Of a stretch of DNA of 64,000 nt, positions 6,877 through 15,990 are shown piece after piece. Under the pieces are notes generated by a model, which did no database searches, was not told where the DNA came from, and was given only the letters and a program-made list of their open reading frames with translations. This DNA comes from Bacillus pseudomycoides (GTDB lineage: Bacteria > Bacillota > Bacilli > Bacillales > Bacillaceae_G), in contig NZ_CP064266.1 of the NCBI RefSeq assembly GCF_022811845.1, forward strand, positions 1,674,001 to 1,738,000. Direction: 5' to 3'. Position 1 is the first letter of the stretch, and each line of letters begins with the position of its first letter. The position numbers were made by a program, and so were the translations under genes.

Positions 6877-8292
6877 ATGAGACAAATTTTTCAAAAAAAG
6901 CCGATTGCGAAATTAATGCAAGAAAGTAAACAGAAAACGTTAGCGAGAACTTTAGGGGCACTTGATTTAACAATGCTTGGGATTGGTGCTATTGTTGGGA
7001 CCGGGATTTTTGTTCTTACTGGTGTTGTGGCAGCGAAACATTCTGGACCAGCTATCATTTTATCATTTGCTATAGCTGCATTAGCTTGTGCCTTTGCTGC
7101 ATTCTGTTATGCAGAGTTTGCATCTTCTGTCCCGGTTTCAGGAAGCGTTTACACGTATACGTACGCGACGATGGGAGAGGTGTTTGCATTTTTAATTGGA
7201 TGGGATTTAATGTTGGAATATTTATTAGCGACATCTGCGGTAGCCAACGGATGGTCTGCTTATTTCCAATCTTTGTTAAAGGGTTTTGGGATTCATATTC
7301 CGACCATTTTATCTTCTGCTCCTGGAACAGGAAAGGGTGGTCTTATCGATTTACCAGCTGTCATTATCATTTTAATTATGACTGCCCTTTTATCTAGAGG
7401 TGTACGTGAAAGTGCCCGCGTAAACAATATTATGGTTTTTATTAAGATAGCAGTTGTATTACTCTTTATCTTTGCTGGTTTTAATTATGTAAAGCCAGAA
7501 AACTGGACACCGTTTATGCCGTTTGGTCTTGATGGTGTAATGGCTGGGGCTGCAACAGTATTCTTTGCATTCATTGGATTTGATGCTGTATCGACAGCAG
7601 CGGAGGAGGTAAAACGTCCGCAACGTGATTTACCAATTGGCATTATAGCATCATTACTCATTTGTACTATTCTTTATATCGTTGTTTCACTTATTTTGAC
7701 AGGGATTGTACCTTATGGTCAGCTGAATATTTCTGATCCGGTAGCTTTCGCACTTCAGTTTATTGGACAAGATGGTTTAGCGGGTGTTATCTCGGTAGGA
7801 GCAATTACAGGGATTACAACTGTAATGTTAGTTATGATGTATGGACAGGTTCGTGTTTCATATGCAATGAGTCGTGATGGGTTATTGCCGAAGCGTCTTG
7901 CAAAAGTTCATCCGAAATTTAAAACACCATTTTTAAATACATGGACAACAGGCATTATAGCAGCGCTTATTTCAGGTCTTATTGATTTAAATGTGCTAGC
8001 GCATCTTGTAAATATGGGGACATTATCCGCATTTGCACTTGTAGCTGTTGCTGTTATTGTAATGAGAAAAACACACCCGGATTTACCACGTGCTTTTAAA
8101 GCACCACTTGTACCAGTTTTACCTGCATTAACAGTTATCTTTTGTTTATATTTAATGCTTCAATTATCAGGAACTGCATGGATGAGTTTCGGCATTTGGA
8201 TGGTGATTGGTGTAGCGGTTTATTTCTTATATAGTAGAAAGCATAGTGTTTTAAATAATAAAAAAGATGAGGAAGATGTAGCAAATTTATAG
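6877..8292 (+). CDS. APC-family amino acid permease (YfnA/cationic amino acid transporter-like)
   Basis: A 471-aa integral membrane transporter with about 12 hydrophobic segments. The first helix carries the APC signature GIGAIVGTGIFVLTG. FIGFDAVSTAAEEVKRPQRDLP in the middle is typical of the cationic amino acid/polyamine branch. It imports amino acids by proton symport; the substrate is not certain. ATG 6877 follows AGAGGTG; an upstream in-frame GTG (6868) lies inside that site. The perfect CodY box upstream fits an amino-acid uptake gene switched on by starvation. It is monocistronic, with its own terminator. Confidence 0.9.
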   Translation: MRQIFQKKPIAKLMQESKQKTLARTLGALDLTMLGIGAIVGTGIFVLTGVVAAKHSGPAIILSFAIAALACAFAAFCYAEFASSVPVSGSVYTYTYATMGEVFAFLIGWDLMLEYLLATSAVANGWSAYFQSLLKGFGIHIPTILSSAPGTGKGGLIDLPAVIIILIMTALLSRGVRESARVNNIMVFIKIAVVLLFIFAGFNYVKPENWTPFMPFGLDGVMAGAATVFFAFIGFDAVSTAAEEVKRPQRDLPIGIIASLLICTILYIVVSLILTGIVPYGQLNISDPVAFALQFIGQDGLAGVISVGAITGITTVMLVMMYGQVRVSYAMSRDGLLPKRLAKVHPKFKTPFLNTWTTGIIAALISGLIDLNVLAHLVNMGTLSAFALVAVAVIVMRKTHPDLPRAFKAPLVPVLPALTVIFCLYLMLQLSGTAWMSFGIWMVIGVAVYFLYSRKHSVLNNKKDEEDVANL

Positions 8293-8293
8293 G

Positions 8294-8336
8294 AAAAAGA
8301 TCCGTTCTAAATAGAATAGAACGGATCTTTTGTTTT
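8294..8336 (+). terminator. Terminator after the permease gene
   Basis: A 15-bp perfect stem (8295-8309 with 8317-8331) with TTTTG following. Confidence 0.85.
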
Positions 8337-8400
8337 GAAAATTTACATTTTTCTAAAATTAATATAAGATAAGGAGTGGTCGATTAAAGGGGTGTTGTAA

Positions 8401-9675
8401 ATGAAACAGACATGGCGTGAGTTACAAGCGATGGATCGTAACGTATGGATCCGTTTTATAGGAGAAACATTAAATGGAATTGCAATGATGATGTTAATGC
8501 CATTTTTTGCACTGTATTTAAAAGATAAGGTAGATTCTTTATTACAAGTAGGGATTATTATGGCGCTTTCTCCGATTGCGGCAAGTTTTGGGTCTTTGAT
8601 AGGGGGCAGGATTGCTGATATATATGGAAGAAAGCCAATTATGATCATTTCGATGGCGAGTAATGCGGTGTTGATGCTCGGTTTTTTATTTATAGAAGGA
8701 TTTATACCTTATGCTATTTTGTCTATTCTTTTAGGGTTAAGTAATTCGCTATTTCATCCAGCGGCATCAGCGATGGTAGCGGATGTGACAGCACCTGAGA
8801 AGAGGACGGAAGCATACGGGTTATTACGAATGGGACATAATATCGGGGCAGCTATCGGACCGATTATGGGAGCTTCGGTAGTTGTTCTTTCAAAAAATGT
8901 AGTGTTTATTATTGCTTCATCCACAATGCTGTTTTATGCACTTCTTGTGTTAATACTTATTCAAGAAACCATGCCGAAAACTGTATTGAAAGAACAAAAG
9001 GATAAGGAAAAGGAATCAGGACCTGTCTGGAAAGTCGTTCTGCGAGATAAGGTGCTAATGATTTATTTGTTGGCAGGCATTATTATTTCCATGGGTTTTT
9101 CACAAACAGAAGGTATGCTCCCCCTCCATTTTGATAACGAGATGAAAGAAATATTTGGCAAAAACAACCCGTATCCATATTTAATGGCTTTAAATGGTTT
9201 ACTAGTTGTCTTATTCCAATTTCAAATTTCAAAATGGGCAACAGATAAACCTGTTGGAAGGACGATGTTATATGGAGCCTGGTTATTTGGAATTGGGTTG
9301 TTTTTCATCGGGTGGATTCCAAAGTGGTTTGGTGGACTTGAGACAAGTGCTACGGTTATTTTAATAACATTACTAGTTGTCTATGCCGTATATACACTAG
9401 GCGAGATGATTATGTCGCCTGTGCAAATGACATTTGTGGCTAATTTAGCACCAGAACATTTACGCGGGACATATATGGGTGCAGCAAGTTTGCAATGGAT
9501 TACAGGGAATGCATTTGGACCGCTCCTTGGAGGTTTTTTACTTGATCGATTGTTAGGGCATTTATTGTTTACGATATTAGGAGTGGGCTGTGTAGTAGCA
9601 GGTCTTGTATATATTTCTTTAGATCGCCTTGTAGAGCAAAGACAAAAAGGAACAGTAGTGAAACAATCTTCTTAA
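8401..9675 (+). CDS. Major facilitator superfamily transporter
   Basis: A 424-aa transporter with about 12 membrane segments. The loop between helices 2 and 3 reads GGRIADIYGRKP, the MFS motif A. GLLRMGHNIGAAIGPIMG resembles the motif C region of drug:proton antiporters (DHA1-like, YttB type). It is therefore probably an efflux pump, but no substrate can be named. The ATG follows AAAGGGGTG with a spacing of about 9 bases. It lies between the permease and the ddl region, with no terminator recognised directly after it. Confidence 0.88.
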   Translation: MKQTWRELQAMDRNVWIRFIGETLNGIAMMMLMPFFALYLKDKVDSLLQVGIIMALSPIAASFGSLIGGRIADIYGRKPIMIISMASNAVLMLGFLFIEGFIPYAILSILLGLSNSLFHPAASAMVADVTAPEKRTEAYGLLRMGHNIGAAIGPIMGASVVVLSKNVVFIIASSTMLFYALLVLILIQETMPKTVLKEQKDKEKESGPVWKVVLRDKVLMIYLLAGIIISMGFSQTEGMLPLHFDNEMKEIFGKNNPYPYLMALNGLLVVLFQFQISKWATDKPVGRTMLYGAWLFGIGLFFIGWIPKWFGGLETSATVILITLLVVYAVYTLGEMIMSPVQMTFVANLAPEHLRGTYMGAASLQWITGNAFGPLLGGFLLDRLLGHLLFTILGVGCVVAGLVYISLDRLVEQRQKGTVVKQSS

Positions 9676-9689
9676 TCAATAGGTGACAT

Positions 9690-10015
9690 ACACAAAAAGT
9701 GGTATTTTTTCATATATATTAGGTACATAACTAGAGTAGGGCATAACACAACCAAGTTATCAGAAAGAGGTATGAGTTTAGACTAACCGCTCACAAAAAC
9801 GTAATTGATGAAATAGTGCTGTGATTTATCCCGCTATTCGCCGGCAGTAAGGAACTTACCTCAAAATTCAACGAAAGCAAAGAAGTTAGTTAAGGGATCA
9901 AATGCCCATAATTTTTCGATGGGTTAGGGTTGATTAAAGTTCATTTTATAGCGATTTCGTTACCGGTGGATAGTAAGCCACGAGTAACGAAAAGTTTTAC
10001 TTTATTTCAAATAGG
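9690..10015. ncRNA. Unidentified structured element upstream of ddl
   Basis: About 300 bp without an ORF, with several helices: GTAAG-GAA-CTTAC (about 9848-9860), CCCAT..ATGGG (about 9904-9925), and a compound stem TTTCGTTAC..GTAACGAAA enclosing GTGG..CCAC (about 9954-9994). The last is followed by a loose T-rich run, possibly a terminator. Its base composition is less AT-rich than the surrounding spacer. It is not a T-box, purine, SAM, lysine, TPP or c-di-AMP leader as far as I can see. It could be a cis-regulatory leader, an independent small RNA, or a palindromic mobile repeat of the B. cereus-group kind. Confidence 0.4.
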
Positions 10016-10080
10016 AACTACCTATTTTTATAAAAAGTGCTAAAATAGAAAAATGAAAACAATTGGTTAGGGTGATTTCA

Positions 10081-11169
10081 TTGACGAAAATTAAATTAGG
10101 TTTATTATATGGTGGAAAATCAGCAGAGCATCAAGTTTCATTACAAACAGCTCTTGCTGCTATTAAAGCATTAAATCAAGAGAAATTCGAGATTCATCCA
10201 ATTTATATTACAGAGCAAGGCCAGTGGATGCGTGGCGAACGCATTGAAGGTGAAGTAACAAGTGTGCAAGCATTGCAAATGAATGGAGAAGAAAATGCAA
10301 TTTCTCCAGTAGCATTAAGTACAGAAATTATCCCAACTGCTTCTTCTAATCAAGGAGATGCAATTGATGTTATTTTCCCGCTGTTACACGGACCGAATGG
10401 TGAAGATGGAACAGTACAAGGGTTACTAGAATTAATGAATATCCCATACGTTGGTAACGGTGTATTAGCATCTGCAGCTGGTATGGATAAAGTTGTTATG
10501 AAAAATATCTTTGCTGAAGCAGGGTTGAATCAAGCTAAGTATGCATCTTTCATTCGCAGTGTATGGGAGAAAAATCCTCAAGCAGCTTATGATGTGGTAG
10601 AAGAAAAACTAGGGTACCCATGCTTTGTAAAACCAGCAAATCTTGGTTCAAGTGTTGGGATTAATAAATGTAAAGATCGTGAAGAATTAGAAAAAGCATT
10701 TGAGGAAGCATTCCAATTTGACCGCAAAATTATCGTAGAAGAAAACATTGTAGGTCGTGAAGTGGAAGTTGGCGTTTTAGGTAATGATGAGCCAAAATGT
10801 TCGGTTGTAGGCGAGATTGTACCGAAGAAAGAGTTTTATGATTATAAATCAAAATACATCGATGGTGATACAGCATTAATTATTCCAGCTGAAATTACAG
10901 AAGAAGAGTTAGCTACGGTTCAAAGAGATGCGATTCGTGCATTCCAGTCTTTAGATGGTGCGGGCTTAACAAGAGCTGATTTCTTCTTAACGAAAGATGG
11001 AGAAGTATACATTAATGAAGTAAATACAATGCCAGGATTTACGCCATTTAGTATGTTCCCATTATTATGGCAACATACAGACTTGCCGTATCCAAAATTA
11101 ATTGAAGAGTTAATTCGTTTGGCAATTGAGCGTCACGAAGAAAAGCAAAAAATTAAATATACAATCTAA
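10081..11169 (+). CDS. ddl: D-alanine--D-alanine ligase
   Basis: ATP-grasp enzyme that joins two D-Ala for peptidoglycan precursors. It has 362 aa and the family motifs LLYGGKSAEHQVS (N-terminal), PLLHGPNGEDGTVQG, the ATP-grasp PANLGSSVGI, and the C-terminal INEVNTMPGFT metal/substrate loop. TTG 10081 is chosen: AGGGTGA lies 5 bases upstream and the product then begins MTKIKLGLLYGG. An upstream in-frame start at 10063 would swallow this site. The next gene, murF, uses the D-Ala-D-Ala product; alr elsewhere in the window (17129) supplies D-Ala. Confidence 0.96.
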   Translation: MTKIKLGLLYGGKSAEHQVSLQTALAAIKALNQEKFEIHPIYITEQGQWMRGERIEGEVTSVQALQMNGEENAISPVALSTEIIPTASSNQGDAIDVIFPLLHGPNGEDGTVQGLLELMNIPYVGNGVLASAAGMDKVVMKNIFAEAGLNQAKYASFIRSVWEKNPQAAYDVVEEKLGYPCFVKPANLGSSVGINKCKDREELEKAFEEAFQFDRKIIVEENIVGREVEVGVLGNDEPKCSVVGEIVPKKEFYDYKSKYIDGDTALIIPAEITEEELATVQRDAIRAFQSLDGAGLTRADFFLTKDGEVYINEVNTMPGFTPFSMFPLLWQHTDLPYPKLIEELIRLAIERHEEKQKIKYTI

Positions 11170-11178
11170 CAAAAAAGG

Positions 11179-11211
11179 AGGAAGCACTATTCAATAAGAA
11201 TAGTGCTTCCT
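11179..11211. terminator. Hairpin between ddl and murF
   Basis: A 14-bp stem AGGAAGCACTATTC with its complement (11179-11192, 11198-11211). The T run is on the minus-strand side (AAAAAA precedes it on plus), so on the plus strand it may only attenuate or protect transcripts between ddl and murF. Confidence 0.5.
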
Positions 11212-11230
11212 CTATGTAAGGAGTGTTTTT

Positions 11231-12607
11231 ATGATAAAGCGAACGTTAAAACAAGTAGAGAAAATGACGAATGGAACGGGTTTAGTAGAGAAATATGCCG
11301 AAATTACTGTACAAGGCGTATCGATCGATACACGAAAAATTGAAAAAGGTAATTTATATGTTCCGATTCAAGGTGATCGCTTTGATGGCCATTCTTTTGT
11401 AGAAAAAGCAATTGAAAATGGTGCTGTAGCTACGCTATGGAAAAAGGATGTACAAAATCCCCCTACGAATATACCGGTGATTTTTGTAGAAGATACACTT
11501 AAAGCGCTACAAACATTAGCGAAAAGCTATCGTGATCAGTTAGATGTAAAAGTTATAGGTGTAACAGGAAGTAACGGTAAAACGTCTACGAAGGACATTG
11601 TGACAAGCCTTCTTGCAACCAAATTCAAGGTTCAAAAAACAGAGGGTAACTTTAATAATCATATCGGTTTGCCACTTACTATTTTAAGCCTAGAAGAAAA
11701 TACAGAAATGGCTGTATTAGAGATGGGAATGTCTAGCCTGGGTGAAATTGAATTTTTATCTAAGTTAGCTCGTCCGAATGCTGCGATCATTACAAATATC
11801 GGAGAGGCGCATTTAATGGATTTAGGATCTCGTGATGCGATTGCTGAGGCGAAACTCGAAATTGTTTCAGGATTACAGGATGGTGGCGTATTTGTATACA
11901 ATGGTGATGAGCCGCTTTTAACAAATCGTGTTCCGAACATGAACCTAGCTGCTGAAACGGTTACATTTGGTGATGCAAGGGCAAATGATTATTATCCAAC
12001 TTCTGTAACATTGCAGGCGACTGGCACTCATTTTAAGATGAACCAGGCAGAACTTGTTACATTTTCTCTGCCGGTCCTTGGAAAACATAATGTATATAAT
12101 ACATTGGCATCAATGGCAATTGCGAAATATTTTGGTGTAACGTGGGAAGAGATGAAACAAGGTCTATTAACGCTTAAAATGACAGGTATGCGTATGGAAA
12201 TTGTAAAAACAGATAGTGGATTAACGATTATTAATGATGCATATAATGCAAGTCCAACAGCAATGGAAGCGGCGTTCCATTTAATGAATGGTTTAGATGG
12301 ATTTTCGAAAAAAATTGTTGTTCTTGGAGATATGTTAGAACTTGGTGACCAAGAAGTACAATTTCACTATGAAGTGGGTAAATTAATCGATCCAGCTCGA
12401 ATCTCTTATGTATTTACTTACGGTAAATTAGGAGCGCAAATTGCTGAAGGGGCAAAGATTAACTTTTCTAATGAACGTGTAAAAGCATATGACAATAAAG
12501 AAGAACTTGTGAAAGAGTTGCAATCAGTTATTGATGTGAAAGATGTGGTATTAGTAAAAGCATCTCGTGGAATGAGATTAGAAGAAGTTATTACGATGTT
12601 GAAATAA
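11231..12607 (+). CDS. murF: UDP-N-acetylmuramoyl-tripeptide--D-alanyl-D-alanine ligase
   Basis: Cytosolic Mur ligase that adds D-Ala-D-Ala to the UDP-MurNAc-tripeptide. It has 458 aa: N-terminal domain with SIDTRKIEKGNLYVPI, central ATPase domain with P-loop GVTGSNGKTSTKD (about 112-124) and NFNNHIGLPLT, then the C-terminal ligase domain with INDAYNASPTAMEAA. The ATG follows AAGGAGTG. It lies 61 bp after ddl, whose product it uses, a pairing conserved in Bacillus. Whether the hairpin between them splits the transcript is unclear. Confidence 0.96.
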   Translation: MIKRTLKQVEKMTNGTGLVEKYAEITVQGVSIDTRKIEKGNLYVPIQGDRFDGHSFVEKAIENGAVATLWKKDVQNPPTNIPVIFVEDTLKALQTLAKSYRDQLDVKVIGVTGSNGKTSTKDIVTSLLATKFKVQKTEGNFNNHIGLPLTILSLEENTEMAVLEMGMSSLGEIEFLSKLARPNAAIITNIGEAHLMDLGSRDAIAEAKLEIVSGLQDGGVFVYNGDEPLLTNRVPNMNLAAETVTFGDARANDYYPTSVTLQATGTHFKMNQAELVTFSLPVLGKHNVYNTLASMAIAKYFGVTWEEMKQGLLTLKMTGMRMEIVKTDSGLTIINDAYNASPTAMEAAFHLMNGLDGFSKKIVVLGDMLELGDQEVQFHYEVGKLIDPARISYVFTYGKLGAQIAEGAKINFSNERVKAYDNKEELVKELQSVIDVKDVVLVKASRGMRLEEVITMLK

Positions 12608-12914
12608 TTGGTGTATGCAAATAGGGATGACAGACAAAAAAATAGCGAAAACTTATAATAAGCGCTTACAGAAAATCATAAAAAAATAAAAGTAAAGAAA
12701 AAAGCTCTGAATATGAAATAAGGTAACAGTTGGGGTTTGCTTTTTACACATACAAAACTTATAATTGATAAAGTGTAATAACGTTTAGAAGTATTTTCGT
12801 GAAGAATATACGCCCGTTTATATACGTGAGTATTCAGGAAAGGGGCTTTTCCGCAAACACGGAAAATGCCTTTTTTTAAATGATAAAGTATAGGATAGAA
12901 AAGGAGAAGTAACA
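12608..12914 (+). promoter_or_regulatory. Long leader region of cshA with terminator-like hairpin
   Basis: No gene seen. A cre-like core TAAGCGCTTACA occurs at 12659-12670. A terminator-like hairpin (GGC-TTTTCCG..CGGAAAA-TGCC, about 12845-12870, then seven T) stands only about 40 bp before cshA. It could be an attenuator in a long 5' leader, or the terminator of a short upstream RNA. Confidence 0.4.
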
Positions 12915-14453
12915 TTGACAACATTTCGAGAATTAGGATTAAGTGATTCTTTACTGCAATCTGTTGAAAGTATGGGCTTTGAAGAGGCTACGCCAATTCA
13001 AGCTGAAACAATTCCACATGCATTGCAAGGTAAAGATATTATTGGGCAAGCACAAACAGGTACAGGGAAAACAGCAGCATTCGGATTACCACTATTAGAC
13101 AAAGTGGATACACATAAAGAATCGGTTCAAGGTATTGTTATCGCGCCAACGCGTGAATTAGCAATTCAAGTTGGAGAAGAGCTTTACAAAATTGGTAAGC
13201 ATAAACGCGTTCGTATTTTACCGATCTATGGTGGCCAAGATATTAACCGCCAAATTCGTGCTCTAAAAAAACACCCACACATTATTGTTGGTACGCCGGG
13301 ACGTATTTTAGATCACATCAACCGTAAAACACTTCGTCTACAAAACGTAGAAACAGTTGTTCTTGATGAAGCAGATGAAATGTTAAACATGGGCTTCATT
13401 GAAGATATTGAAGCAATTTTAACAGATGTGCCAGAAACGCATCAAACATTGTTATTCTCAGCAACAATGCCAGATCCAATCCGTCGCATTGCTGAGCGTT
13501 TCATGACTGAGCCTCAACACATTAAAGTAAAAGCAAAAGAAGTAACAATGCCAAACATTCAGCAATTCTATTTAGAAGTGCAAGAAAAGAAAAAGTTTGA
13601 TGTGTTAACACGCTTATTAGATATTCAATCTCCAGAGCTTGCAATCGTATTCGGTCGTACAAAGCGTCGTGTTGATGAATTATCAGAAGCATTAAATTTA
13701 CGTGGTTATGCAGCAGAAGGTATTCACGGTGATTTAACACAAGCGAAGCGTATGTCTGTATTACGTAAATTTAAAGAAGGTTCTATTGAAGTGCTTGTTG
13801 CAACAGACGTTGCGGCGCGTGGTCTTGATATTTCAGGTGTAACACACGTATACAACTTCGATATTCCGCAAGATCCAGAATCATATGTTCACCGTATTGG
13901 TCGTACTGGCCGTGCTGGTAAAAAAGGTATTGCAATGTTATTTGTAACACCACGTGAATCAGGACAATTAAAAAATATCGAGCGTACAACAAAACGTAAA
14001 ATAGACCGCATGGATGCACCGACACTTGACGAAGCATTAGAAGGTCAACAACGTTTAATCGCAGAAAAACTTCAAAGCACAATTGAAAATGATAACTTAT
14101 CATACTACAAACGTATTGCAGAAGAAATGTTAGAAGAAAATGATTCTGTAACTGTTGTAGCAGCTGCTTTAAAAATGATGACAAAAGAGCCAGATACAAC
14201 ACCGATTGCTTTAACATCAGAACCACCAGTTGTTTCAAGAGGTTCTAAAAAACGTGGCGGTAACGGAAATGGATACCGTGACGGTAACCGTAACCGTAGT
14301 CGCGATGGACGCGGTGGTGGTGATGGCCGTAATCGTGATCGCAACCGTGATGGTAACCGCAACCGTGGTCGTAAAGGTGAAGGTCAAGGTCGCCCAGGAT
14401 CTTCAAATGGACGCGGCGAAAGAAAACATCATAGTCGTAAGCCGCAAGCTTAA
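12915..14453 (+). CDS. cshA: DEAD-box ATP-dependent RNA helicase
   Basis: A 512-aa RNA helicase acting in RNA decay, ribosome assembly and cold adaptation. Motifs in order: Q motif (TPIQAETIP), Walker A AQTGTGKT (46-53), PTRELA, TPGR, DEAD (about 152-155), SAT, and in the second RecA domain VATDVAARGLDISGV and HRIGRTGRAG. From about residue 430 follows a Gly/Arg/Asn-rich tail with NRNRD/GRGG repeats, typical of CshA and thought to bind RNA. TTG start with AAGGAGAAG 6 bases upstream. In B. subtilis the same neighbour order ddl-murF-cshA (ydbR) is found. Confidence 0.95.
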   Translation: MTTFRELGLSDSLLQSVESMGFEEATPIQAETIPHALQGKDIIGQAQTGTGKTAAFGLPLLDKVDTHKESVQGIVIAPTRELAIQVGEELYKIGKHKRVRILPIYGGQDINRQIRALKKHPHIIVGTPGRILDHINRKTLRLQNVETVVLDEADEMLNMGFIEDIEAILTDVPETHQTLLFSATMPDPIRRIAERFMTEPQHIKVKAKEVTMPNIQQFYLEVQEKKKFDVLTRLLDIQSPELAIVFGRTKRRVDELSEALNLRGYAAEGIHGDLTQAKRMSVLRKFKEGSIEVLVATDVAARGLDISGVTHVYNFDIPQDPESYVHRIGRTGRAGKKGIAMLFVTPRESGQLKNIERTTKRKIDRMDAPTLDEALEGQQRLIAEKLQSTIENDNLSYYKRIAEEMLEENDSVTVVAAALKMMTKEPDTTPIALTSEPPVVSRGSKKRGGNGNGYRDGNRNRSRDGRGGGDGRNRDRNRDGNRNRGRKGEGQGRPGSSNGRGERKHHSRKPQA

Positions 14454-14461
14454 TAAAAGAG

Positions 14462-14493
14462 AGGATGTCCCAAAAGGGCATCCTTTTTTATTT
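14462..14493 (+). terminator. Terminator of cshA
   Basis: Stem AGGATGTCCC with GGGCATCCT around an AAAA loop, followed by TTTTTTATTT. Confidence 0.85.
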
Positions 14494-14541
14494 GTGTAAT
14501 TGCGTATACTACATAATAAGATGTATAGAAAAAAGTGGGGT

Positions 14542-14911
14542 ATGCTGGTAAGACTTGGTTATGTAGCGATGAGTGTACACTTAAAAAATGCATCTCCGTC
14601 TCAAACGATGACATATGCACAATTTCAACGTGTTCAAGATCGGGAGGTGGCGATTCATAAGCTTGAAAGAATTGCGAATTCTAATTTGGACAATTGTTTG
14701 CGGTTATTAAAGCGTAATAAAGGGCATGACATATCTTTTTTACAGAAAATCAAAGGTAGTGTTTCGTAAATTGATTGTATGATTGCAGCCGAAAAAGGAT
14801 GAATCTTTATTTCGATTAATACGAAGTCTTGGTACGGAATCAGAGGCGGGAATAATGGATGGTGGGAGCTTTTATGTGAAACAAGCTCTACACCATCGTT
14901 TTTTTTGTTAA
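14542..14911 (+). pseudogene. uvsE: UV damage endonuclease uvsE, internally deleted
   Basis: The N-terminal frame (MLVRLGYVAMSVHLKN... to LKRNKGHDIS, about 14542-14737) matches the start of the UvsE/UVDE family. It then jumps straight to FLQKIKGSVS and, after a TAA at 14767-14769, IDCMIAA, which belongs to the extreme C-terminus. The rest, KDESLFRLIRSLGTE and on to a stop at 14909-14911, is in a second frame. Thus about 200 codons including the TIM-barrel metal site are missing, and there is also a stop and a frameshift. UvsE normally has about 310-320 aa. The alignment is from memory of the family; the deletion junction lies at TTT-rich sequence near 14738. Confidence 0.8.
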
Positions 14912-15448
14912 AAGCGGAGTGCCAATACCACCGATTAGTAGTCCAGTTAAATGACTAATAGGGTTGGCGGAAGGATTAAAGAAGGTAAAAAGAAGTAATA
15001 GAAATATAATTGAAGAAAAGAAAACTAACTCTTTTGGTTGAGAAGAATGGTAGTGAATATATAAAAGAAAAAGTTGTGCGCCAAGTAAACCAAAAATACC
15101 ACCTGATGCACCGGCATGAATATACTCGATAGGCATAATCATATAAGATACAATATTGCCGCTAATGCCGGCGGTGAAAAATAAAAGAATGAAGCGAATG
15201 CTACCTAGTTGTTTTTCGATGGATTGACCGAGCAGAAATAGACAAATGCTATTGGAAAGAAAATGTTGGAAGTCTACATGTATAAATAGAGAGGTTATAA
15301 GCCGCCCCCATTCCCCTTTAGAAATATGTTCATTGTAAGCGGCTAAATTATAAAAGAAAAAATCTCCTGGTATTATCATGATAAGTTGCAAGATAAGGAA
15401 AAAGAGGACGGCGGGTTGTAAGGTAGTTCGCATATGTGAGAATGACAT
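14888..15448 (-). CDS. Rhomboid-family intramembrane serine protease
   Basis: A 186-aa membrane protein with about six hydrophobic segments. The catalytic serine motif GASGG is at 113-117 (S115) and the histidine at H166 in the last helix (SHLTGLL), the rhomboid dyad. A WGRLITSLFIHVDFQHFLSN segment matches the conserved rhomboid N-terminal loop with the HxxxN pattern. It cleaves substrate membrane helices within the bilayer; substrates unknown. ATG with AAGGAGTG upstream. It is divergent from acpS, as for ydcA in B. subtilis, and its 3' end overlaps the remains of uvsE. Confidence 0.88.
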   Translation of the reverse strand: MSFSHMRTTLQPAVLFFLILQLIMIIPGDFFFYNLAAYNEHISKGEWGRLITSLFIHVDFQHFLSNSICLFLLGQSIEKQLGSIRFILLFFTAGISGNIVSYMIMPIEYIHAGASGGIFGLLGAQLFLLYIHYHSSQPKELVFFSSIIFLLLLFTFFNPSANPISHLTGLLIGGIGTPLLTKKTMV

Positions 15449-15540
15449 TTTATATTTTCACTCCTTTTGCATCAGAATGATTCTCTGTTATTCTTACAAT
15501 ATGAATGAAGGAAGACAAATAGAAGAAGGGGACTTTTGAA

Positions 15541-15900
15541 ATGATTATAGGGATTGGAATAGATATCATCGAACTGAATCGAATTGAAAAAATGTTAGAT
15601 GGAAAGCTTAAATTTATGGATCGTGTTTTAACCGATGGAGAACGTAGTGTTGCTGCTGAATTGAAAGGGCATCGCCTTGTAGAATTTGTAGCAGGAAGGT
15701 TTGCAGCGAAAGAAGCGTATTCTAAAGCTGTTGGAACTGGTATCGGAAAAGAAGTGAGCTTTTTGGATATTGAAATAAAAAACGATGATAGAGGTAAGCC
15801 GATTCTCACTGCAAATACAGAACACATCGTTCATTTATCGATTAGTCATAGTAGAGAATTCGCAGTGGCTCAAGTTGTTTTAGAAAGCTCGTCACGCTAG
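15541..15900 (+). CDS. acpS: Holo-[acyl-carrier-protein] synthase
   Basis: A 119-aa enzyme that transfers 4'-phosphopantetheine from CoA to apo-ACP, activating fatty acid synthesis. Family motifs are present: GIGIDIIELNRIEKML at the N-terminus with the Mg-binding D8, and RFAAKEAYSKAVGTGIG with the second acidic ligand (about E58). The length is normal for trimeric AcpS. ATG preceded by AGAAGGGGAC. It heads the conserved cluster acpS-ydcC-alr-ndoAI-ndoA. Confidence 0.95.
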   Translation: MIIGIGIDIIELNRIEKMLDGKLKFMDRVLTDGERSVAAELKGHRLVEFVAGRFAAKEAYSKAVGTGIGKEVSFLDIEIKNDDRGKPILTANTEHIVHLSISHSREFAVAQVVLESSSR

Positions 15901-15990
15901 TCTGCATATTTTATATTTTTGTCTCATATATTTGAGTTAGCGATAAGGGAGAAATATCTTCCATTCATTTATAGGGGCAAAGGGGCTGAA

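Noticed and set aside
9690..10015. T-box or known riboswitch before ddl
   Set aside because: No GGTGGNACCGCG T-box sequence and no core motif of the purine, SAM, lysine, TPP, cobalamin or c-di-AMP classes could be found.
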